Part shown: one piece after another, positions 1-4,772 of the stretch | Position numbering within the stretch: the stretch's first letter is position 1 | How the letters are laid out: the number at the start of each line of letters is the position of its first letter | From: DATNBT01 sp964579765 | GTDB lineage: Bacteria > Acidobacteriota > Vicinamibacteria > Vicinamibacterales > CAVVIG01 | NCBI GenBank assembly: GCA_964579765.1 | Contig: CAZOIK010000284.1 | Span: 1 to 5,945, forward strand | Reading direction: 5' to 3' | DNA length: 5,945 bases | Position numbers and translations under genes: made by a program | Notes under the pieces: model-generated | Told to the model about the DNA's origin: nothing | Database searches by the model: none | The model's input: only the letters and a program-made list of their open reading frames with translations

Positions 1-52
1 GACCGAAGCCGATGATCGCGAACACCCGGGTGGTCGAGCACACTCCGCGCAT
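1..52 (-). CDS. 5' end of an unidentified gene, probably exported or membrane protein (partial)
   Basis: Only the first 17 codons are visible before the gene leaves the window on the left. The reading is MRGVCSTTRVFAIIGFG, a short positively charged start leading into a hydrophobic stretch, which would suit the beginning of a signal peptide or membrane anchor. The ATG (52-50) is preceded by an AGGAGG Shine-Dalgarno sequence (62-57) with a short 4-base spacer, the best ribosome site in the window. A -10-like TATGAT lies at 79-74, but I see no matching -35. The gene follows the DoxX-like gene by 40 bases on the same strand, so it is probably the next member of that transcription unit. Its function cannot be judged from this fragment. 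A GTG at codon 4 is a weaker alternative start. Confidence 0.5.
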   Translation of the reverse strand, partial: MRGVCSTTRVFAIIGFG

Positions 53-92
53 GGCCCCTCCTCGTCGGGCGACATCATACGCCGGAGGCGGC

Positions 93-509
93 CTAGACGC
101 GCGCCCGCGTGCGCCACGGGAGCAGCGCGCGCAGCCGCGGCTCGCGGAGGTAGAGGCCCAGCCAGGCGAGCAGCGCCGTCGTCAGGGGCACCAGCGGCGG
201 CGTCAGCTGGCCGATGCGGACGTACGACGCGATGGCGCCGCCGAGATACCCCGTCAGCAGGACGACGCCAAGGACGGCGGTCTGCGGGATCAGGTACAGC
301 ACAAGCGCGGCAAGCTGCAGACCGGCCATCCAGGGCATCGTCGGCAGCTGCCAGCCGATGCGTCCCCACTCGCGCACGTACCACGGGTCGTACGTCAGCT
401 TCCAGCGGGCGCTTGCCAGGACGATGAGCACCGGGGCGACAGAGATGACGCGCCCCGTCCACACGAGCACCGGACCGAATCGCGTTGCGCCGGGCGCCTG
501 CACGTCCAT
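93..509 (-). CDS. DoxX-like (DoxX_2) small integral membrane protein
   Basis: This 138-residue protein has the layout of the DoxX-like family (PF13564 type). An N-terminal membrane segment lies at about residues 14-33. A polar stretch rich in Trp and Tyr follows at about 35-53. A long hydrophobic block at about 54-93 contains the family-like motif YLIPQTAVLGVVLLTGYLGG, followed by a short basic YVR. A last segment at about 100-117 ends in LYLREPRLRALLP, also characteristic of the family. It should sit in the cytoplasmic membrane. The biochemical role of DoxX_2 proteins is not well defined, so I give no gene symbol. The ATG (509-507) has a weak AGGGGG Shine-Dalgarno sequence (521-516) at a 6-base spacer. 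It starts 24 bases after the mdh stop on the same strand, so cotranscription with mdh is likely. Confidence 0.85.
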   Translation of the reverse strand: MDVQAPGATRFGPVLVWTGRVISVAPVLIVLASARWKLTYDPWYVREWGRIGWQLPTMPWMAGLQLAALVLYLIPQTAVLGVVLLTGYLGGAIASYVRIGQLTPPLVPLTTALLAWLGLYLREPRLRALLPWRTRARV

Positions 510-533
510 GCTCAGCCCCCTGATTGAGAACGG

Positions 534-1460
534 CTACACCTTGATGACGCCCACCAGCTCCTTCACCGCCGCCGCCGACTTGTTGAACGCCGCCTGCTCC
601 TCCGCCGTCAGCGTGATCTCGATGACCTGCTCGAGGCCCTTCGCGCCGAGCTTGCACGGTACGCCGACGTAGAGCCCGTTGACGCCGTATTCGCCTTGGA
701 GGAACACCGAGCACGGCAGGATCTTGTGTTTGTCGAGGAGGATCGCCTCGACCATCTCGACCACCGACGCGCCAGGCGCGAACCAGGCGCTCGTGCCGAC
801 CAGCTGCGTGATTTCCGCGCCGCCGTTGGCGGTGCGCGTGCAGATGGCGTCGATCGTCGCCTTGTCCATCAGCTCGGTGATCGGAATGCCGGCGACCGTC
901 GAGTAGCGCGGCAGCGGCACCATCGTGTCGCCGTGGCCGCCGAGCACGAACGCGTGGACGTTGTCGGTCGAGACGTTCAGCTCTTTCGCGATGAACGACC
1001 GCATGCGCGCGCTGTCGAGCACGCCGGCCATGCCGAGGACGCGCTCGCGCGGAAACTTCGACAGCTTGTAGACGGCCTGCGCCATCGCGTCGAGCGGGTT
1101 GCTGACGACGAGGATGATCGCGTTCGGCGAGTGCTTGACGACTTCCGTCGTCACCGACTCCATGATCTTGTAGTTGACGTTGAGCAGGTCGTCGCGGCTC
1201 ATGCCGGGCTTGCGCGGCATGCCCGAGGTGATGACGACGATTTCCGAGTTGGCGCTTTCGGCGTAGTCGCCCGTGCCGATGACGCGCGAGTCGCTGCCCC
1301 ACACCGGACACGCCTCGAGCATGTCGAGCGCGACGCCCGCCGCCTTCTTGTCCGCGATGTCGATCACGACGACGTCGGCAAGCTGCTTGTCGGCCACGCC
1401 CCGGGCCACCGTGGCGCCCACATTGCCCGCGCCGCCAACGACTGTCACTTTGCGATTCAT
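534..1460 (-). CDS. mdh: malate dehydrogenase, LDH-like type, NAD-dependent
   Basis: The 308-residue enzyme interconverts malate and oxaloacetate with NAD in the TCA cycle, in the cytoplasm. Visible motifs: dinucleotide-binding GAGNVG at residues 10-15; Asp34 at the end of the second strand, indicating NAD rather than NADP; the mobile substrate loop MPRKPGMSR with Arg83 and Arg89; SNPLD at 120-124 with Asn121; and the catalytic pair Asp149 (LDSAR, with Arg152) and His176 (GGHGD). Arg83 occupies the position that is Gln in lactate dehydrogenases, which supports malate as substrate. The length matches the family. I chose the ATG at 1460-1458 because MNRKVTVVGGAG is the normal family N-terminus and AGGAG (1471-1467) lies 6 bases upstream. 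The longer in-frame extension to 1523 would be translated from the intergenic repeat and has no homology-like content. The neighbours are icd upstream and the DoxX-like gene downstream. Confidence 0.97.
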   Translation of the reverse strand: MNRKVTVVGGAGNVGATVARGVADKQLADVVVIDIADKKAAGVALDMLEACPVWGSDSRVIGTGDYAESANSEIVVITSGMPRKPGMSRDDLLNVNYKIMESVTTEVVKHSPNAIILVVSNPLDAMAQAVYKLSKFPRERVLGMAGVLDSARMRSFIAKELNVSTDNVHAFVLGGHGDTMVPLPRYSTVAGIPITELMDKATIDAICTRTANGGAEITQLVGTSAWFAPGASVVEMVEAILLDKHKILPCSVFLQGEYGVNGLYVGVPCKLGAKGLEQVIEITLTAEEQAAFNKSAAAVKELVGVIKV

Positions 1461-1483
1461 GCGAGTCTCCTGGTCAACTGAGG

Positions 1484-1576
1484 AACCACGAAGACACGAA
1501 CAACACGAAGGAGCACGAACCATTACTTGTACAAACCTGATTCGTGCGTCTCGGCGATCTTCGTGACTTCGTGGTT
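1484..1576. repeat. long imperfect inverted repeat with CACGAA units, between icd and mdh
   Basis: Two 38-base arms (1484-1521 and 1539-1576) are inverted copies matching at 29 of 38 positions by my alignment. The outermost 10 bases (AACCACGAAG) match perfectly. The 17-base loop (1522-1538) contains the palindrome TTGTACAA (1527-1534). The left arm has four CACGAA units starting at 1487, 1495, 1504 and 1514, and the right arm has three TTCGTG units starting at 1541, 1560 and 1568. The element begins about 8 bases after the icd stop, on the transcript that continues into mdh. It would form a large RNA hairpin. There is no clear T-tract, so a classical terminator is not obvious; mRNA processing, stabilisation or attenuation are alternatives. 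I recall similar CCACGAAGACACGAAG intergenic repeats in many environmental bacterial genomes, so it is probably a dispersed element. Confidence 0.8.
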
Positions 1577-1583
1577 TCTCCTT

Positions 1584-2906
1584 TTACATATTCGCGATGA
1601 TTGCGTCTCCGAACGCCGAGGTCGAAAGCTCTGTCGCGCCGTCCATGAGGCGCGCGAAGTCGTAGGTGACGCGCTTGGTCGAAATCGCGCCGTCCATGCC
1701 CTTCACGATCAGGTCGGCCGCCTCGCTCCACCCGAGATGCCGGAACATCATCTCGCCCGACAGGATCACGGACCCTGGATTCACCTTGTTCAGATTCGTG
1801 TACTTCGGCGCCGTGCCGTGCGTGGCTTCGAAGACGGCGTGCCCCGTCACATAGTTGATGTTGCCTCCCGGCGCGATGCCGATGCCGCCCACCTGCGCCG
1901 CGAGCGCGTCGGAGAGGTAGTCGCCGTTCAGGTTCGGCGTCGCGATGACGTCGAACTCGTCGGGACGCGTGAGCACCTGCTGCAGCGTGATGTCGGCAAT
2001 CGCGTCTTTGATGACGATGCCCGCGCCCGGTTTGCCCTCGGGAATCCGGCACCACGGCCCGCCGTCGATTTCGACCGCGCCGTAGGAGTCCTTCGCGATC
2101 TTGTAGCCCCAGTCACGGAAGGCGCCTTCCGTGAACTTCATGATGTTGCCCTTGTGCACGAGCGTGACGCTCTTGCGGTTGTTCTTCACCGCGTAGCCGA
2201 TCGCGCTGTGCACCAGACGCTCCGTGCCGAGCCAGCTGATTGGCTTGATGCCGATGCCGACTTGAACGGGCGTTTCACGTTTGGGCGCGCCGATCGCCTC
2301 GAGCTGCGCCTGCCACGTGCGCCCCGCGCTCTCGGTGCCGAACCGGATCTTCCGGAAGTCCTTCGGAAACTCCTTCTCGAGGAAGTCGAGCACCCTCTGC
2401 GCTTCCGGCGAGCCGGCGACATATTCGATGCCGGCGTAGATGTCTTCGATGTTCTCGCGGAAGATCACCATGTCCACTTTTTCGGGATGCCGGATCGGCG
2501 ACGGCACGCCGCGATACCAGCGCACCGGCCGCAGGCAGACGAACAAGTCCAGCAGCTGCCGCAGCGCCACGTTCAGCGACCGGATCCCGCCGCCGACCGG
2601 CGTCGTCAGCGGCCCCTTGATGCCGACCAGATACTCGCGGAAGGCCTCGACGGTCTCGTCCGGCAGCCAGCTGTTCGACTGCTTGAAGCTCTTTTCGCCC
2701 GCGTAGACTTCCATCCACGCGATCTTCTTCTTGCCGGCGTACGCCTTCTGCACCGCGGCGTCCATCACGCGGACGCTGGCGCGCCAGATGTCCGGCCCGG
2801 TGCCGTCGCCTTCGATGAACGGAATGATCGGATTGTCGGGAACGGCGAGCTGGCCGTTGCGCCGCGTGATCGGTGCGCCGTCGGAAGGAGGTTTCGGAGT
2901 CGACAT
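1584..2906 (-). CDS. icd: isocitrate dehydrogenase, NADP-dependent
   Basis: The 440-residue enzyme oxidatively decarboxylates isocitrate to 2-oxoglutarate in the TCA cycle. The N-terminal IEGDGTGPDI (31-40) and KGPLTTPVGGGIRSLNVALR (97-116) are typical of the E. coli-type enzyme. Substrate residues Ser110, Asn112, Arg116, Arg126, Arg150 and Lys252 are present, and metal ligands align to Asp305, Asp329 and Asp333. Lys368, Tyr369, Tyr415 and Arg419 match the four E. coli residues that select NADP over NAD. Ser110 corresponds to the serine phosphorylated by AceK in E. coli; no AceK is encoded here. The protein is 24 residues longer than E. coli Icd, mainly through about 23 extra residues at 190-216. 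The ATG (2906-2904) gives the expected family N-terminus but lacks a clear Shine-Dalgarno sequence. It is divergent from serA and upstream of mdh. Confidence 0.97.
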   Translation of the reverse strand: MSTPKPPSDGAPITRRNGQLAVPDNPIIPFIEGDGTGPDIWRASVRVMDAAVQKAYAGKKKIAWMEVYAGEKSFKQSNSWLPDETVEAFREYLVGIKGPLTTPVGGGIRSLNVALRQLLDLFVCLRPVRWYRGVPSPIRHPEKVDMVIFRENIEDIYAGIEYVAGSPEAQRVLDFLEKEFPKDFRKIRFGTESAGRTWQAQLEAIGAPKRETPVQVGIGIKPISWLGTERLVHSAIGYAVKNNRKSVTLVHKGNIMKFTEGAFRDWGYKIAKDSYGAVEIDGGPWCRIPEGKPGAGIVIKDAIADITLQQVLTRPDEFDVIATPNLNGDYLSDALAAQVGGIGIAPGGNINYVTGHAVFEATHGTAPKYTNLNKVNPGSVILSGEMMFRHLGWSEAADLIVKGMDGAISTKRVTYDFARLMDGATELSTSAFGDAIIANM

Positions 2907-2922
2907 AATGTTTTGATTAGGT

Positions 2923-2940
2923 CAGGTCCCTTCAGACCTG
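2923..2940. repeat. short hairpin, CAGGTC/GACCTG arms with CCTTCA loop
   Basis: A perfect 6-base inverted repeat, CAGGTC (2923-2928) and GACCTG (2935-2940), encloses a 6-base loop CCTTCA. An overlapping alternative pairing, GTCCC (2926-2930) with GGGAC (2942-2946), is mutually exclusive with it. The element lies 17 bases upstream of the icd start codon, so it could be in the icd leader RNA or act as an operator. Its TTCAG core resembles the hairpin after serA (4744-4766), which suggests a degenerate copy of the same dispersed element. Confidence 0.5.
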
Positions 2941-2961
2941 CGGGACGATTCACACAGAAAG

Positions 2962-2983
2962 TGTGGAAAAGTCTGTGGAAAAG
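2962..2983. repeat. tandem DnaA-box-like 10-mers TGTGGAAAAG
   Basis: TGTGGAAAAG occurs exactly twice (2962-2971 and 2974-2983) with a 12-base period. On the minus strand each copy reads TTTTCCACA, one mismatch from the DnaA box TTATCCACA. A third related sequence, CTGTCCACA, lies at 3057-3065. A short inverted repeat, CACAC (2951-2955) with GTGTG (2961-2965), overlaps the first copy. They may bind DnaA or another regulator; their position between two divergent genes is as consistent with transcriptional control as with replication. Confidence 0.4.
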
Positions 2984-3009
2984 CGCCTCCAGTTACTGCG
3001 CCGTTACGC

Positions 3010-3037
3010 TGCAATCGGAATGTTTTAGCGAATTGCA
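3010..3037. promoter_or_regulatory. possible operator: TGCAAT ... ATTGCA inverted repeat
   Basis: TGCAAT (3010-3015) and ATTGCA (3032-3037) form a perfect inverted repeat of 6-base arms whose centres are 22 bases apart, about two helical turns. This is the geometry expected for a dimeric repressor or activator site, and it lies between the divergent icd and serA starts. Arms this short can arise by chance, and no cognate regulator is encoded in the window. Confidence 0.25.
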
Positions 3038-3104
3038 CCACAGCAGGGCGCAACCGCTGTCCACACCGTCGCGCGCGTTCCCGCCGTGCTCAAAACCCAC
3101 CGAT

Positions 3105-3110
3105 TATACT
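3105..3110 (+). promoter_or_regulatory. -10-like element TATACT for serA, near-leaderless start
   Basis: TATACT, in the context GATTATACT, ends 11 bases before the serA ATG at 3122. It differs from TATAAT at one position. Transcription would start around 3117, leaving a leader of about 5 bases. This agrees with the absence of any Shine-Dalgarno sequence before the ATG. No good -35 hexamer is visible at the usual 16-18-base spacing. Confidence 0.45.
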
Positions 3111-3121
3111 GTCTCCATCCC

Positions 3122-3310
3122 ATGAAAATCATCGTCGCCGACAACCTGCCCGCGTCAGCACTGGACGTTCTCCAGACCGACGGGTGGATAGTAGATGCAC
3201 GTACCGGGCGTTCGCCGAAAGATCTCGCCGCCGACATCGCCGACGCGGATGCCATTCTCGTCAGAAGCGCCACGAAAGTGGACGCGGCCCTCATCGCGGC
3301 CGCGCTGTAG
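3122..3310 (+). CDS. serA: serA N-terminal fragment (62 residues before the amber codon)
   Basis: This fragment covers the first part of the substrate-binding domain. It starts MKIIVADNLPASAL, has a DARTGRSP segment near residue 25, and ends in ILVRSATKVDAALIAAAL with the conserved substrate-contacting Arg of LVRSATKV. The start at ATG 3122 matches the normal family N-terminus. A GTG at 3086 in the same frame would add 12 residues without family resemblance. By itself it lacks the nucleotide-binding domain and catalytic residues and could not be an enzyme. Codons such as ATA (3188), GTA (3191) and AGA are less GC-biased than in the rest of the gene. Confidence 0.6.
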   Translation: MKIIVADNLPASALDVLQTDGWIVDARTGRSPKDLAADIADADAILVRSATKVDAALIAAAL

Positions 3311-3340
3311 CTGCGGATCATCGCGCTCGCCGGCGTCGGC

Positions 3341-4714
3341 GTGGACTACGTTGACGTCACGGCGGCCAGCGCACGCGGGATACTTGTCGTCAACGCGGCG
3401 GGCGCGAGCAGCATCAGCGTCGCCGAGCACGCATGGGGCCTGCTGCTCGCCCTCTCGCGCGCCATTCCCGCCGCCGACCGAGCGATGAAAGCCGGCAAGT
3501 GGGAAAAGAAGAACCTGCTCGGCACCGAAGTCCGCGACAAGACGCTCGGCATCGCCGGATTCGGACGCATCGGCCAGGAGGTCGCCCAGCGGGCGCGCGC
3601 GTTCGGCATGCACGTCATCACGCACGATCCGTTCATCTCAGCGGATCTGGCCGCGCGCTCGGGCGTGCAGCTGGTGTCGCTCGACGAGCTGTGCGCGACG
3701 GCCGACTACGTCTCGCTGCACCTGCCGGCGACCAAAGAGACGCGCCACCTGTTCGACGATGCCCGGTTCGCAAAGTGCAAGCCTGGGTTGCGGCTCATTA
3801 ATACCGCGCGGGGCGAGCTCGTAGACGAAGCGGCGCTGCGCCGGGCGATCGAATCGGGCGTCGTCGCCGGCGCCGGACTGGATGTGTTCGAAAAAGAGCC
3901 ACCGTCCGATTGGTCTCTCGCCCAACTCCCGCAGGTGATCGCCACGCCGCACATCGCCGCGTCCACCGAAGAGGCACAAGAGCTCGTCGGCCTCGAGACG
4001 GCGGTGACCGTGCGGAATTTTCTCCGCGACGGCATCGTGCGCAACGCGGTGAACTTCCCGTCCATCTCGCCGGAAGAGATGCAGCGGTTGCAACCGTGGA
4101 TCAGGCTGGCCGACCATCTCGGCGCGCTGGCGGCGCAGATGGGCGTGGCGCGGGTCGAGGCGATCAACGTCCGGTACTACGGTGCGCTGGCCGAAGGCCT
4201 GAACGTGGACATCCTCGCGTCGAGCGCGACGGCCGGCGTGCTCCGCCCGATGCTCTCGGACAGCGATGTGTCGATCGTGAACGCGCGCACGGTCGCCCGC
4301 TCGCGCGGCATCGACGTCGTCGAGTCGCGGAGCGCGCGGGCGCGGCACCTGACGAGCGTCATCGGGTTGAAGCTGATCACCAGCGACGGCGAACGGTGGG
4401 TCGAAGGGACCGTGTTCGAGCCCAACATCCCGCGGCTCGTGTCGGTCCGCGGCGTCAACGTCGAGGCGCCGCTCGCAGGCACCTTGCTCGTCATCGCGAA
4501 CGACGATCAGCCGGGCGTGATTGGCGAAGTCGGCACGATCCTCGGCCGGCACGGCGTGAACATCGCGAGCTTTGCCCTGGGACGCGGCGACGCGGGCGCG
4601 ATCGGCGTCGTCAACGTGGACGCGGAGAAGAGTCCTGCCGAGGCGCTGGAAGCCGCCGTCGAAGCCATTCGCCGCGCGCCGCACGTCCGCGATGCGTGGG
4701 TCGTGCGCCTCTGA
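3341..4714 (+). CDS. serA: serA main fragment: NAD-binding, ASB and ACT domains of phosphoglycerate dehydrogenase
   Basis: This is the part of serA downstream of the TAG. In full-length numbering from ATG 3122, the Rossmann motif GFGRIG is at 146-151, with Asp169 at the strand end indicating NAD. The catalytic triad of the D-2-hydroxyacid dehydrogenase family is present: Arg230 (NTARGELVDE), Glu259 (DVFEKEPP) and His277 (TPHIAAST). The allosteric substrate-binding (ASB) domain spans about 320-450, and a C-terminal ACT domain about 456-530 contains DDQPGVIGEVGTIL, the fold usually linked to serine feedback. The GTG at 3341 is the first start-like codon used by simple gene calling, but it lies inside the conserved GVGVD motif and lacks a Shine-Dalgarno sequence, so it is unlikely to be a natural start. 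The open frame extends back to 3311. A protein starting here would lack the first part of the substrate domain. The gene ends 58 bases from the convergent kinase gene. Confidence 0.85.
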   Translation: MDYVDVTAASARGILVVNAAGASSISVAEHAWGLLLALSRAIPAADRAMKAGKWEKKNLLGTEVRDKTLGIAGFGRIGQEVAQRARAFGMHVITHDPFISADLAARSGVQLVSLDELCATADYVSLHLPATKETRHLFDDARFAKCKPGLRLINTARGELVDEAALRRAIESGVVAGAGLDVFEKEPPSDWSLAQLPQVIATPHIAASTEEAQELVGLETAVTVRNFLRDGIVRNAVNFPSISPEEMQRLQPWIRLADHLGALAAQMGVARVEAINVRYYGALAEGLNVDILASSATAGVLRPMLSDSDVSIVNARTVARSRGIDVVESRSARARHLTSVIGLKLITSDGERWVEGTVFEPNIPRLVSVRGVNVEAPLAGTLLVIANDDQPGVIGEVGTILGRHGVNIASFALGRGDAGAIGVVNVDAEKSPAEALEAAVEAIRRAPHVRDAWVVRL

Positions 4715-4743
4715 ACCGAGTCAATGCAGCGCGGGCGTTCGTA

Positions 4744-4766
4744 GCGCGGGGCTTTCAGGCCCGCGC
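4744..4766. terminator. GC-rich hairpin between convergent serA and kinase genes
   Basis: GCGCGGG (4744-4750) and CCCGCGC (4760-4766) are perfect 7-base inverted arms around the loop GCTTTCAGG. The loop may close by one more C-G pair (4752-4758). It is the only strong structure in the 58-base gap between two converging genes, so it could slow or end transcription from both sides, although neither side has a T-tract. The GTAGCGCGGGGCTTTCAGG form resembles GTAGCGCGGGCTTCAGCCC intergenic repeats that I recall from acidobacterial and planctomycete genomes. Confidence 0.55.
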
Positions 4767-4772
4767 CGCCGA

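Larger units (their letters stand above)
2907..3121. promoter_or_regulatory. divergent icd/serA intergenic control region
   Basis: This 215-base gap separates the icd start (minus strand) from the serA start (plus strand), so both promoters should lie here. It is visibly more AT-rich than the flanking genes. It contains a hairpin (2923-2940), tandem TGTGGAAAAG 10-mers (2962-2983), a TGCAAT/ATTGCA inverted repeat (3010-3037), and a TATACT element close to serA. I found no convincing paired -35/-10 for icd. A CCTAAT sequence about 10 bases before its ATG is only a weak candidate. No small ORF with a ribosome site is evident. Confidence 0.6.
3122..4714 (+). pseudogene. serA: serA, D-3-phosphoglycerate dehydrogenase, interrupted by in-frame TAG at codon 63
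   Basis: Read through, this 531-codon frame (including the terminal stop) encodes a complete long-type (type 1) phosphoglycerate dehydrogenase of about 530 residues, the first step of serine synthesis. Both sides of the TAG (3308-3310) are in the same frame and continue the family alignment without gap: RSATKVDAALIAAAL, stop, LRIIALAGVGVD. The stop takes the place of a residue that is usually Lys, Arg or Glu just before the conserved Leu. A single base change from CAG, AAG or GAG would explain it. The rest of the gene is intact, with every catalytic residue, which argues against an old pseudogene. It may be a sequencing error, a recent nonsense mutation, or, less likely, a read-through codon. 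No tRNA or recoding structure in the window supports read-through. Confidence 0.65.

Noticed and set aside
696..1481. 261-codon plus-strand open frame opposite mdh
   Set aside because: It is the antisense shadow of mdh in GC-rich DNA. Its product is dominated by Arg, Asp, His and Ala with no domain, and mdh on the other strand has complete catalytic motifs.
1461..1523. 21-residue N-terminal extension of malate dehydrogenase
   Set aside because: It would be translated from the intergenic inverted repeat, is Cys/Ser-rich without family resemblance, and the internal ATG at 1460 has AGGAG at the right distance.
1484..1576. CRISPR array
   Set aside because: The CACGAA units are too short, irregularly spaced at 8-10 bases, and arranged as an inverted rather than direct repeat. 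No cas gene is present.
2951..3065. Chromosomal replication origin
   Set aside because: There are only two or three near-match boxes, with no AT-rich unwinding element and no dnaA, dnaN, gidA or parA neighbour.
3086..3121. 12-residue extension of the serA start to GTG 3086
   Set aside because: Added residues do not match the family, and the -10-like TATACT lies inside the extension. ATG 3122 gives the normal start.
1527..3125. 532-codon plus-strand open frame opposite icd
   Set aside because: It is an antisense shadow of icd that runs on through the intergenic region. Its composition is Arg/His/Asp/Ala-rich with no recognisable motif.
3308..3310. TAG in serA as a pyrrolysine or other recoded codon
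   Set aside because: The position is a variable surface-type residue in the family, no adjacent RNA structure is evident, and no suppressor tRNA or pyl genes are in the window. A point change is simpler.
3638..4684. 348-codon minus-strand open frame opposite serA
   Set aside because: Same shadow pattern opposite a gene with clear dehydrogenase motifs; there is no ribosome site or domain.
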